DNA from: Sipunculus nudus
Lineage: Eukaryota > Annelida > Sipuncula > Golfingiida > Sipunculidae
DNA: 64,000 bases
Assembly (NCBI GenBank): GCA_026874595.1
Contig: CM049310.1
Location: 23,228,058-23,292,057, forward strand
Direction: 5' to 3'
The translations under genes were made by a program, and so were the position numbers. Below are positions 25,900 to 39,300 of the stretch, in pieces; the first letter of the stretch is position 1, and each line of letters opens with the position of its first letter. The notes under the pieces are model-generated. The model ran no database searches and was not told the DNA's origin. It was given only the letters and a program-made list of their open reading frames with translations.

Positions 25900-27200
25900 C
25901 TCGACCTCTCTCTCTCTAACCCTGGACTCCTTCCCACCTTTGTCCATTGACTTTCTCTCTCTCTGTCTCTCACTCTAACCCTGGACTCCTTCCCACCTTT
26001 GGGCATTGACTCACTCTCTCTCACTAACCCCCTGATTTTGACCCACCTTTGTCCATTGTCTTTCTCTCTTTCTGTCTCTCACTCTAACCCTGGACTCTGA
26101 CCCACCTTTGGGCATTGACTAATGCTCTCTCACTAACCCCCTGATTTTGACCTACCTTTTCTATTGTTTTTCTCTCTCTCTGTCTCTCACTCTAACCCTG
26201 GACTCTGACCCACCTTTGGGCATTGACTCACGCTCTCTCACTAACCCCCTGATTTTGACCCACCTTTGTCCATTGACTTTCTCTCTCTCTGTCTCTCTCT
26301 CTAACCCTGGACTCCTTACCACCTTTGGGCATTGACTCACGCTCTCTCTCTAACCCCCTGATTTTGACCCACCTTTGTCCATTGACTTTCTCTCTCTGTC
26401 TCTCTCTCTAACCCTGGAATCTAACCCACCTTTGGGCATTGACTCACGCTCTCTCACTAACCCCCTGATTTTGACCCACCTTTGTCCATTGTCTTTCTCT
26501 CTCTCTGTCTCTCTCTCTAACCCTGGACTCCTTCTTACCTTTGGGCATTGACTCACGCTCTCTCACTAACCCTCTGATTTTGACCCACCTTTGTCCATTG
26601 TCTTTCTCTCTCATTATCTCTCACTCTAACCCTGGACTCTGACCCACCTTTGGGCATTGACTCACGCTCTCTCACTAACCCCCTGATTTTGACCCACCTT
26701 TGTCCATTGTCTTTCTCTCTCTCTGTCTCTCACTCTAACCCTGGACTCTGACCCACCTTTGGGCACTGACTCACGCTCTCTCACTAACCCCCTGATTTTG
26801 ACCCACCTTTGTCCATTGACTTTCTCTCTCTCTGTCTCTCTCTCTAACCCTGGACTCCTTCCCACCTTTGGGCATTGACTCACGCTCTCTCACTAGCCCC
26901 CTGATTTTGACCCACCTTTGTCCATTGACTTTCTCTCTCTCTGTCTCTCTCTCTAACCCTGGACTCCTTCCCACCTTTGGGCATTGACTCACGCTCTCTC
27001 ACTAACCCCCTGATTTTGACCCACCTTTGTCCATTGTCTTTCTCTCTCTCTGTCTCTCTCTCTAACCCTGGACTCTGACCCACCTTTGGGCTTTGACTCA
27101 CTCTCTCTCTCACTAACCCCCTAATTTTGACCCACCTTTGTCCATTGACTTTCTCTCACTAATCCTCGACTCTGACCCACCATTGGGCAGCGACTCACCT
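25900..27200 (-). repeat. 109-bp dimeric satellite abutting the DGKQ stop codon
   Basis: About 12 units with period 109 bp. Each is made of two related halves of about 55 bp, both holding CTAACCC, a TGACCCACCTTTG-like block and CATTGACT. The (CT)n part gives long GA-rich minus ORFs that start at 109-base steps and are artefacts. The first unit begins within the sequence just after the stop and includes the donor GTGAGTCGCTGCCC. Later units carry the matching GTGAGTCAATGCCC. Confidence 0.85.
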
Positions 27201-27214
27201 GCTATGCCTACAAG

Positions 27215-27340
27215 TCATGGTACACTTTCCCCGTCAGCTTGTGGGGCCCCTGAGGACAGCGTTGGATCATTTGGGAAAAAGATACTAGGTTCTGTGTTGC
27301 GTCTCTTTATTTTGCTCTTAGTTTTCTTTAACATAGTGGC
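27215..27340 (-). CDS. DGKQ: DGKQ terminal coding exon with stop
   Basis: 126 bp including TGA. Acceptor TCTTTCAG, phase 0. It starts ATMLKK and gives a [10 protein letters not shown] polybasic run that may bind acidic lipids, as inferred from the family, then an unconserved tail ending ESVP. Sixteen bases after the stop there is a strong donor, CAG/GTGAGT at 27,199/27,198, so a 3' UTR intron is possible. Confidence 0.93.
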   Translation of the reverse strand, partial: ATMLKKTKSKIKRRNTEPSIFFPNDPTLSSGAPQADGESVP

Positions 27341-30300
27341 CTGAAAGATATCAAACACATGTTATCTTTGCCATTTTACGAACCTTACAATACCACTTGT
27401 ACTTCTGGCACAAGTTCTACAGTGTGAAAACATACACAAGTACATATACTATATATTTGTAGCCCCTTCCAATGATCTGTGAGACCAAATTTTCTTTTTT
27501 ATTTTTACCTTATTGAAACATATATGAATCCACTACTGATAAATCTAAACAAAATAACATTTTATAATAATAAGTTATTGGTGCTCCACATATTTTGTAA
27601 AGTATTTGTGTTGAAATGCCTACATTGTAGAGTTTAATTTTAGCCAAAACCTACACTTTATACACCTGTTGTAAATTAAATGATCTTTATGTAACAGATT
27701 ACTAATTCAATATCCATGTTTATAAAGTAGATTGCTATGGTGTTAATCTGCAGAGAAAGCCAGGCCATGGCTGGACCCATAGTGGCAGAATCAAGCACAG
27801 GTAAAGATGGCAAATTATATTAGGCTTTTACATTCTTTGGCTGTAAACTGAAATACCAAACATGGTTCCTGATAATTTTTCTAGAAAGTAAAGAATATTG
27901 ATGTTCTTATATTCTTCAATTTTAAATTCTTGGACTTACATGTTGGTAAAACTATAGGAACCATGTCATGATAAATATGTATGATGATATTTAGCTCATG
28001 ATAACACAATATGGTAAATATAAGGTACCTTATGATTTAGTAACATAAAAGGTTGTTGATAGAATGACAGCCAAACTGATTTACACGCCAGTTTATTATA
28101 CAAACTTACTTTAAGAGCAGAGCGAAGTACAACTACTTCCCCAGCTGCTTGCACCCAGGGCTCCCCGTCCACTTGCACAGGAATGTCTGTCAACAAATGG
28201 ATCCGCAACTGAAATAAGAAAAAACCTGCTGATGTACAGACTGCTCAGTTCATGAAACGAGTGACCCGTGGGTCATGACGCTCAGCCGACTGACATGTTG
28301 ACAATATGTTCTTGCACAGACAACTAATTAAGATTATGTAGGTGGCATCATTGTTCATGCATATTAGCTTAAGTTCATCAAGACCCATAAGCACAACAAA
28401 TCTGATGACAAACCAACTGGCCTTTTATGAGGAATCTGGGAATTTGTGTGTATTTTGCATTATTTCTAGGGTGCTCAACATACCCCAAATCTCTGAGAAT
28501 ATAGTTCACTGTGACCCAATTTCAGGTTTCTGGGGAGAACTTTTGAGGAACTCTCAGGATATCAAGTTAGAGGGTTCTAGGCCCAAAGGTTATGATTTGT
28601 GCCCTTCTTTGGTATCAAATTTTAAATTATTCTGATGGGTGCTTATATTTATAAGCCCCATAGCTCAGAAAATATGGGTAACAGAGACCTAAATACGTTT
28701 CCAAGGAGATTTTCATAGACCTCCCTGGATTTTCAGTTAGAAGATTCAAGGTCCAATGTTTATGATTTGTGCCCTGTTTTGGTATCAAATTTTTAATTAT
28801 GATGGGGGGTGCTTATCAGCCCAATAGCTCAGAGAATATGGGTAACAGAGATCTAATTTTAGGTTTCCATGGAGACTTTTCATGTACCTCTCTGGATGTA
28901 AAGTGAGAAGATTCTAGGTTAAGTCATTACGATTTGTGCCCTGTGAACAGATGATCACATCTTTTAATGTCTCTAAAATAGAGAAAAAAATCATAAAAAT
29001 GAAAAAAAAATACAGGTGGCGCCACTAGTCTGCAAAAACTGATGAAACACTCCATGATCAATATCCATGCAAAAAATCATGGTGATCAATGCATTAGTTG
29101 TTCAGATACTTGAGCTTTTGTATCAAATTTTTCATTATTCTGGGGGATACTTCTGAGCCCAATAGCTTGAATTATATGGGTAACAGAGACCTAATTCCAT
29201 GTTTCCAAAGAGACTTTTCATGGGCCTCCCTGCATGTCAAGAAAGAAGATTCCAGGTCCAGTGGTTACGATTTGTACCATGTTAACAAATAACCACATCT
29301 TTTAAGGTCTCTAAAATAGAGGAAAAAAATCGTAAAAAAATACAGGTGGCGCCACTAGTCTGCAACAACTGATGAAACACTCGATGATCAATATCCATGC
29401 AAAGAATCATGGTGACCAATGCATAAGTTGTTCAGATACTTGAGCTTTTGTATCAAATTTTTCATTATTCTGGGGGATACTTCGGAGCCCCATGGCTTAA
29501 AGAATATGGATAACAGCGACCTAATTTTAGGTTTCCAGGGAGACTTTTTATGGACCTCTCTGGTTGTGAAGTAAGAAGATTCCAGGTCCAGTGGTTACGA
29601 TTTGTGCCCTGTTAACAAATAACCACATCTTTTAAGGTCTCAAAAATAGAGTAAAAAAAATCGTAAAAATTGAAAAAATACAGGTGGCGCCACCAGTCTG
29701 CAGAAACTGATGTTACTCACCATGATCAATATCAATGCAAGGAATCATGGTGATCAATGCATGAGTTGTTCAGATACTTGAGCTTTTGTATCAAATTTTT
29801 TCATTATTCTTGTGGGTACTTCGGAGCCCCATAGCCTGAAGAATATGGGTAACAGAGACCTTATTCCAGGTTTCTAAGGAGATTTTTCATGGACCTCTTT
29901 GGATGTAAAGTAAGAAGATTCCAGGTCCAGCGGTTACGATTTGTGCCTTGTTAACGGACAGATGGCCAGATGGTCGGACGGACGAGGGACAAAGAGTGAT
30001 CGCTATAGCTCAGATGACTTACAGTCAGCTGAGCTAAAAATAAATTCATTCTTAATGATCATGTACAATGAACTGGAAAGCGATCTTAACATGATTCTAA
30101 AATTCTATCATGAGGAGAGTATTGCAACAGTCTGTCTGTTGTCTGTAATGATAGGTCAAGGCAACTAATACTCCATGTCATTAAACAGCCATGTGCATGA
30201 AGAAAATCCCGACACCCTACCAGCACAGGACCCTATACACACGGGTTGCCAGGCTGTTTAGCTGTCAGTCAAAACAAAATGTAACAACATTGGCTCTGGG

Positions 30301-33300
30301 CACTCCTCACTGGGCTGGTATCTGTTTTTTCTGAGTGCAAAGTGCAACTGAAATAATGACCTTTTTCCCTGCCTTCATCATGATTACAGCTATTTCAATA
30401 AATTGTACAGACTCAAAACATTAATGTTTTACCAATAATCCCATATGACGTTTTATTGATAAATAATTTCTCCCAACAGTCAGCCTCATTCCTATTGATA
30501 ACATGTTTGACCTGAATCAACAATTGAAATAAATAGCTCTCCTGGCAGCATGAATTATACATGGGCTATCAAAAGATCTAGATCACTCTCCTAATTAATG
30601 TCATGATATTAATTTGTATAATTAATCTCTGACCAATATCTATATATATGAAATATTTCAATTAACTCAAGTTATTTTATTTATACTGCTTACATTGTTA
30701 TAAGTGGTTGTGATGGAGGTAAACTCACAAGAACTTCATATTAGTATAATAGTATGGCATTTGTATTTGAGCCCCCAAACTTGGGGGAAGATCGTTGTTA
30801 TTTAGTTTTCATTATATTTTTTGAGGATCTAACATTTGTAGCTTAATGAAGCCTATGGGTGGACCGACTAGGTCTCACCAGGTGCAAAACCACTGATTTC
30901 AATTTTTTTTTTCTTTCCTCCCCCATTTCCTGTTTGCACTATATCTCCAATATGGCTTACTTTCAAAAGCTGAAATTTGAGCATCAGTCCTAGATCACAG
31001 ATCTGCACCTGATATTTATTTTTGACCTTGACCTTATTCCCAAGGTCACACACTCCAAAGCAGATCCCTGAATATCACCAAGTTGTGTATCACCCAGTTG
31101 TTTAACTGACTATGACTAATTATAATTAAATTTCATCATAATGTAATATTATTTGTTCACCTGTATAAAGGACAAATCGAGTACTTCTACTTACGTGCCC
31201 TCCTTGTGCTATCCTAATTGCACTGCGAAGGCCACTCTGTATTTGACCTAAGTGCACGACCCCAGTGACCCCTACAATTTCCAGGTTGCCATCATAGTGT
31301 GTGGGACGAGCAAACTGGTCCTCCTTTTCCTGTCCCCATGGGTTAGCACCAGATGCCCAGCTGAAATCATTGACAAATCATGTTTCAACATTCAGAGAGA
31401 ATTTGTCAGTCATTTACAGAGTGTAGCAGCCAGTAGACACATGCCAGAGGATTCACCAAATAGTTTACAGGACTGTTAAATATGGGTATGTCTGAAGTTA
31501 TTTTAAAATTATAATGACTTTCTGTTGGATTCTAAACGAACAAACATAACAAATAATTCTTGAATTTTTTCAGCAAACAATATTTTGAGCACAGATTTGA
31601 ATGCTAACATAGTCAAACTACCAGACAAGCACTTGCCTTAGTCCACAAGAAGTATAAACTTTGTTGTGTGAGTCACATTTACCTGAGAATATTGAGTGTG
31701 ATTATTCCTTCTACATGTGGTAGAACGATCTGTTTTTATATTCCAGTGAGCCCTTACCTGAGAATACAGAGTATGATTGTAATTTCTACAGGTGGTAGAA
31801 TTTTTTAGTGGGCCTTACCTGAGAATATTGAGTATGATTATTCCTTCTACAGGTGGTAGATCGATCTGTTTGCCATCCACTTCGACACGGATCATTCTGT
31901 GGAGATCCTTGCAACTTCTGCGATTCACCATCTTTCTTAAACCCATCTTGAAGTATACGCCCTTATTGTGTAATCTAACAAGGAGACATGGAAATATTGT
32001 TTGTAAAATAAACCAAACTTCTTGCAGAAATAATGTGATATATTTTGATGAGATAAAAATGATTAGGCCAATCATACTTGTTGATTTATGTTACTTTATA
32101 AAGAACAAAGATTTAATATTTTTAAGTACAAACAGACACACATCAGAACATGCAATGTGTATCCTGAGTTGGAATAAAGACACCAAATGGGAACCAAATT
32201 ATTTCCCATGAGCCTCTCTTGCTAGATGTCTTTTATAATTGGTGAACAGAGTTAGTTTTCCCTAATTCACTTTCCTGTAAACAAAGAAGAGCAATCCCAA
32301 GAAACATATTATTCATTCATATGAAGAACATATCCTTTACACAGTGGGGTGAAACTTTATGGCTTTCCTTACCTGCTATTAAATTTGTCTGGGTTTTCCT
32401 CACGAGCGTTGTGAAAATCTAGGGAGATGTCTGCATCAATGCCAATCCCAAAGTAGTTGTTCATGACAAAGATAGAACTCTGATCCTCATTGGTGTTTGC
32501 TGCATTGGTTTCGTTGGCCAGGGCCACCTTTGTTTCATCAGTTTCCTTCTCATTCGGGTGAAAAATCACAGTCCATCTGTAACAGGTAAATATCAGCATT
32601 CATACAATTCCAATGTTTGTTTTGGGCTGGCAGTTGTGAAGAAATCTATCCAACTGTACCTTAGCTAAGCTGCTAACAGAGACACACACCAACAAAAGAC
32701 AGACATTGCTGATATTTGCCAATTATGCTGCATTCGTTACCTCTGGAACAGATGGTACGTACGAGTTTCCCAGTGGGAAATCCCGTTCGACACGTGATCC
32801 AAGTGGAACGTACCACTGGGAAACTGGGATTTGGCGGAGCAAGTCGATCTGTTCCACTTAGCGACCTTCACCTTTATTCACTGCTTTTCGAGATGTAGGG
32901 AGCAAATAAAGACACCATTAATGGCAATATTTGACTGGTTTACTTAAAAGTTTTAAATGACAAATAAAGTTGAATAAATGTAACATGAAACATATTTTAT
33001 TAATCAGTTTCTTTTTGTTTACTGTCACAACCTAGACATCCGGTCAGTGGGTCTTTTGTTGGGTACCGAACATTTGCAAGTCGTATGAACGAGCTGCCAT
33101 CTGGTACATACCATTTGTTCGAGCGGTAACGAACGCAGCATTACAACTGATATCTGCCAATTACAACTGATATTTGCCAATTTGGAAATAAGACACCTTT
33201 GGTTAAGCACAAGGCACCTTTAGATACCCTGAAATTTTCTACTTCAATGATATCTGATTTAAAATGCTCTCCACTGAGAACCTCCATATATCAGAGGATA

Positions 33301-36300
33301 AGTTTCCATATGTCAGAGCATATCTAAACTTAAACGTAGATTTATCTAGATCTCCTCATGCCATTCACTGAAAACTAGGATACTGAGTGTCAAATTTAAA
33401 GTGTTTGTATTTAAGCCCAAAAAAAGATATGGTTCTCAGGCACCTTTTTTTAGAAACCAGTGCGGGCAGGCGATATTTTATCTTTTACCTTTTTTTGTAT
33501 GTTTCAATAAAATTGTCATATGATCAGGGAAAAGCATATAAATAAGAGAATTTTTTGCTAAAAAGGTTAAAGCACTACATAACAAAGGAAATCTGATCAA
33601 AATTGTGTCATTTTAACTTCTTGAAAGATGAAAATCAAAATTTTTTATGCAGGGGTTAAAATTTAACAGGCGGTGCCTGAGAACCATACCTTTTATTTTT
33701 TTTTGCCTTACCTGTCTAATTTGATTTCTTCTGCTTCTATGACATCCCTGAGCAGGTTGAGGGGGTCTTCAGCCCCAGTGTAGCCTGCACCCCACCGTAA
33801 CACCCGTGCCAAGTCATTTCCTGGAAAACAAAGTACCTCTTATCATTCCCCTAGCTCAAAGTAATGGTTACCTTTCGAAATAAAAAGTAAAAAGGGCAAT
33901 ACTAGCCATGACAAACACGAATCAGTTAGGGCCCCCTACTGAGTTGTGAAACAAGCCAAATTTAGAACCGCCCTGCAAGTCCACACCACGCGTTATAACC
34001 GTCTCTCCACATACAGTCAGCAGGCAGACCGCAGGCAGAAATCTCTCATACATGCAGAATTTTGCCGATATATTGGGTTATAACAGAACGTTTCACGCAC
34101 ATGGTAGGTGTCTTTGGAGAGATAAGAAACATATTAAAGGTCTAGTGGGTTTATTTGAAGTGACACGATACTTGTAAGCAATGAGGCGTTGTCTAAAAAA
34201 TGACGAAAATATTTGCATCCTCATTCGGCCGGCCTTATAATGCGATCCTAAGAGTTAGATGTCCAGGCACTCTGGCAAGCCAGTAATCTGGCCATATTGT
34301 CAGAGGGCCGATCTGGCGTTAGGGCAATACAGTACAAAGGGTCAACACAAGCTACACACCACCTACATGTAGCAATATCTGAGATATTTGGTGAAGGATT
34401 AAGCAGACAAAAACATAAAATTTGTTTATTTGCATGAGGAAGCCATTTTGGAATACAACTTATGTAATATTTATTGAATTTCCCGTAATCTTAAGATATA
34501 TTTAACTATGATATGAAAACTACACTTTAAATATTTCTTTTTCAGAAAAATATTATTCTGTTCCACCAAAACAGGGCAAACCACAGGTGGAGCCACCTGC
34601 AGGTGAAAATCACATATTAATCACATAAACAATATTGGCTGTAAACATGATGGTGGAGGCAGCAGTTTTTGAGTTATTTGGGAACAGATCCTCAACTATA
34701 TTTAAAACAAAATTAAAAAATTTTGCGATCAAAATGGTAGCTAAAAACAAGAATAACCTGCATAAATAAAAGACTATGTCTCAGGAATACCAAGCACGTC
34801 AGATACAGATAGAGCTCTGAGCATAATTCTAAACTATTATCAATACAAAACCGACAGTTATTTTTATTTAGATGTTAGGTGTTTACTTTAAAAATTATGA
34901 ATTCACTGTGTAATAATTTTGAAATTTACATGAGATGATTTTAGAGTTTTCAAGAATATAAAATATTTTCTGTTGAATGTAGGCTAAAAATAATAAATAA
35001 TGTGTTTTTGAGCACTTGTTTATATCTCCAATGTTGAAAATTTAATGTTCTGACCACTTAATGAGCATGAATTATCAAATAATAAGTAAATTCAAATTTG
35101 GAACAATCCATCCAGAAAGTAAACATCATATTCAGCCATAATATATTTATTTTTACAGATAATTTTTTAATGTACATTTACAGATGTTACTTTACATACC
35201 TGTTCCCAGTGGAACAATAGCTAGGGGAGGAGACTGGCACAAGGCGTCCTGGCCCACGTTATCCAGACACGACAGTACCCAGCCCACAGTGCCATCTCCA
35301 CCACAAACCAAGATTTTGTAGTGCGGAATATTCCGGAACATATATAACCTGTAGAAATAACAATGAAGATCTGAATAAACAATGAATTACCAACCTAGAG
35401 TGTTAACAAATAGTCCTTGTTAATGATGGACCACTTAGTTCCACAAATCGGGTTATTATTTATATCTACAGAATATGACAGACAAAGAAAGACACAGGGC
35501 AACAGAGGAGTATCAATAAAAGTTTGCTATCAATGTAATTCACTCCTGTTTACTAAGTGTGACAAAGTTAAAGAGATGATGAGATAGTGACTGTGATAGT
35601 AAAACTTGTTACAACTCTCCCAAGTGCACCTGCTTGAGATAACCTGAATGCCAAAAAAAAAAAGAAGTTTATAGCTAAAGCCAGAAATATTTAGAGTTCG
35701 TAAAGTAAGGCAGAAATCTCCTAAATTCTACAGATAAGGGAGATGAATAGCTGGCTTTCAGTTTTTGAAGCTGAGCATACCCAGGCAGGGGTCCTCCATT
35801 AATGGGATCAAACACTTGATGTGGATTGAGAAGCTTGCGGAAAGAATGGATAAGTTCACTGCCCTGTTGTCCTCCACTCTTGACGTTTACAAACACCAGC
35901 AATGGAACACACTGATCCTGTAGTAAATGGGCCTGAAATTAAATAAATTATAAATGGAGATATCTCCATGGCAACTAGGAATGGATTACATAAAACACAA
36001 TTTTGGTTTACTGTAAAACCACTCTTGCTCCTCAATGCCATCTAGTATTCAACCTAGAAACCATTTAAATTTTGTTAAGATTTCAAATTCTAATTAAGGG
36101 TTAGCTTAAATCATAATTACATTTTTTGCAATATATACTATAAATACAATACACAATAAATACTGCTTATTTCATTTGAACCAACCTGATTCTATTGGAT
36201 ACAGAAAGGATATACCAAGTATATACATATCTCTCATGTAATCTGTTTCACAAAATGAGCAAAAGATATGCCTGAGATGAAAAAGTTATAACACTGTAAT

Positions 36301-39300
36301 CAATAACGAAGACATTTTTAGGGTTTCCAATATTGCAATATTTTTGTAATGATCTAATAATATGCAAAATACTTGTAGGCTAAGCTGTTCTTGGGGCATG
36401 GCTGTTATCTGATAACCTTAAATTGCAATAGATGTTACAAGGAATGTTGAATTTTGCAGTTGTAACCTAATTAACACTATGGTTGTAACGCTGGAAGTAC
36501 CAGTGATTATGAAATGTGTACCATTTGATTGAATAATAATAATTTATCCCTTAAGATTTCAGCCAAAAGTTTTGAAAAATGGGGTCACATTAAAATATTT
36601 TTAGATATATTGCCAGACAACAAACCAAGTAAACAGAATGTGGAATGTGCACTATATATGCAGAAGTGCAGATGTAAAAAAAACTTACTAATGAAACAGA
36701 CAGACATGTAATGGATCAGGGGGACAGACATGTGATGGAACACTTATGGGTAACTGATGAACAGCTTAAAACTTTAAATTCTAGCAATATTTTCTTATTT
36801 GAATTGACCATTTTGCAGATACCTACCTGCATTGTGGGAAGTAACAGGACAAGCAGTTGTTTCTCATCGAAGGAACCATCCTTCAGGGTTTTGAAGGCAC
36901 GTGCTGCCAAGTCTGCATCATGGTACTGCAGCACTAGTGAGCCATACTCATAATATATCACATCAAACTTTACCCATTTATTTTCTGAAATGATATAAAC
37001 AGCAAATTCTTAGGCAGAATGCTCTGGCATAGAATAATCTGAAGACGTCAGATTACCATAATACAAAGGTGTCCACATTAGGGATTTTACTGATATCTAA
37101 GCCTACATTGATTGGACCACCTGCAATGTCCATCACAGAGGGTTGGCTGTAATACAGAGGAGTCACTTTATATGTTATTCATGTCCAAAAATAAATGACA
37201 AACAACTACAATTATGTTTTAAGATCAATCATGAACCATGCACAAAAGATTTATTTTGAAGAACAGCAAACTGAACTCCATTATCAGCATGAACTTCTTA
37301 CCTTTTCCAACTATATCTAGGAGTATCTTCTCGTACTGCCGTTGAGACAAACCGGTTGGCAGATTGGCCACATACACAGCAATATGGCCATGGGGGTCCT
37401 CACGTTGCCGCAGATAAAAACGAGTCAAACGGTTTTGTCTTAAAGATTCCTGTGAAAGAAGTTATAATTATTGGTTTACTAACAAATTACAAACTCAAAA
37501 TCAAACATTTAAGAGAGTAATGTACAATCAGAAACTTCCTTTCGTGATGGTGAAAAACAGGATACTAATAGAGTCCTCCAGCTGTATGATGGTATCATAT
37601 CTAAGTCATCATAGGGTGACACAGACACTGACTGATATCCAGCACATTTATATACCTGTATAACACTGATATATTCATGTAACAAAGAATTCAGGAATAC
37701 TTTCATATTTTTGGTATATCTATTAAGTGGGGTTGTATTTATCACATTAAATGAATTGATTATATGTTAGTATTCTGAAGGTGAGAAAAGGTAACAGCCT
37801 TGAGGCTTCACCCCCATGGTGAGTTCAGTCATCTTTGGGAGGGTGTGTGGTAAGTAAATTGTAAACCTTGGAAAGTCTTGATTTGCACTGAACTTGAATC
37901 AGCTGTAGACCAGTTGAGCTAAAAATCCCAAATGCTGCTTAAGACAAACCTTTCTATTTTCTTGCATGACCTGCCATGGAAGTTCATCACGGGATAATTC
38001 TCTCTCCCGAACACCACGGTCCAACATCACTTCCATCAGGTCATAATGACTTGCATCCGCATCCTGTAAATACATTCAGCATATCTATGAACACCACGGT
38101 CCAACATCACTTCCATCAGGTCATAATGACTTGCATCTGCATCCTGTAAATACATTCAGCATATCTATGAACACAACAGTCCAACATCACTTCCATCAGG
38201 TCATAATGACTTGCACCTGCATCCTGTAAACATATTCAGCATATCTATCAACACCACGGTGCAACATCACTTCCATCAAATCAAAATGACTTGAATCCGC
38301 ATCCTGTATATATATTCAGCATATCTATGAACAACACTGTCCAACATCACCTCCATCAGGTCATAATGACTTGAATCCGCATACTGTAAATATATTCAGC
38401 ATATCTATGAACACAACAGTCCAACATCACTTCCAACAGTGCATAATGACTTGCATCCGCATCCTGTATATATATTCAGCATATCTATGAACAACACCGT
38501 CCAACATCATTTCCATCAGGTCATAATGACTTGCATCTGCATCCTGTAAATATATTCAGCATATCTATGAACACAACAGTCCAACATCACCTCTATCAGG
38601 TAATAATGACTTGCATCTGCATCCTGTAAATATATTCAGCATATCTATGAACACCACTGTCCAACATCACTTCCAACAGGTCATAATGACTTGCACCTGC
38701 ATCCTGTAAATATATTCAGGATATCTATGAACACCACTGTCCATCATCACTTCCATCAGGCCATAATGACTTGAATCCGCATACTGTAAATATATTCAGC
38801 ACATCTATGAACACAACAGTCCAACATCACTTCCATCAGGTCATAATGACTTGCATCTGTATCCTGTAAATATATTCAGCATATCTATGAACACAACAGT
38901 CCAACATCACCTCTATCAGGTAATTATGACTTGCATCTGCATCCTGTAAATATATTCAGCATATCGATGAACACCACTGTCCCACATCACTTCCATCAGG
39001 TCATAATGACTTGCACCTGCATCCTGTAAATATATTCAGCATATCTATGAACACCACGGTGCAACATCACTTTCATCAGGTCATAATGATTTGCATCTGC
39101 ATCCTGTAAATATATTCAGCATATCTATGAACACAACAGTCCAACATCACCTTTATCAGGTAATAATGACTTGCATCTGCATCCTGTAAATATATTCAGC
39201 ATGTCGATAAACACCACTGTCCAACATCACTTCCATCAGGTCATAATGACTTGCATCTGCATCCTGTAAATATATTCAGCATATCGATGAACACCACTGT

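Noticed and set aside
26350-27113. Minus-strand ORFs of 68-77 codons, rich in RERE
   Set aside because: They start at 109-base steps and are low-complexity translations of the satellite.
25900-27200. CTAACCC telomere-like motifs
   Set aside because: Each half unit has one isolated CTAACCC, never a run; part of the satellite, not telomere.
31792-32211. 139-codon plus-strand ORF
   Set aside because: It is antisense to a confidently identified DGKQ exon and runs on into the neighbouring intron; no independent support.
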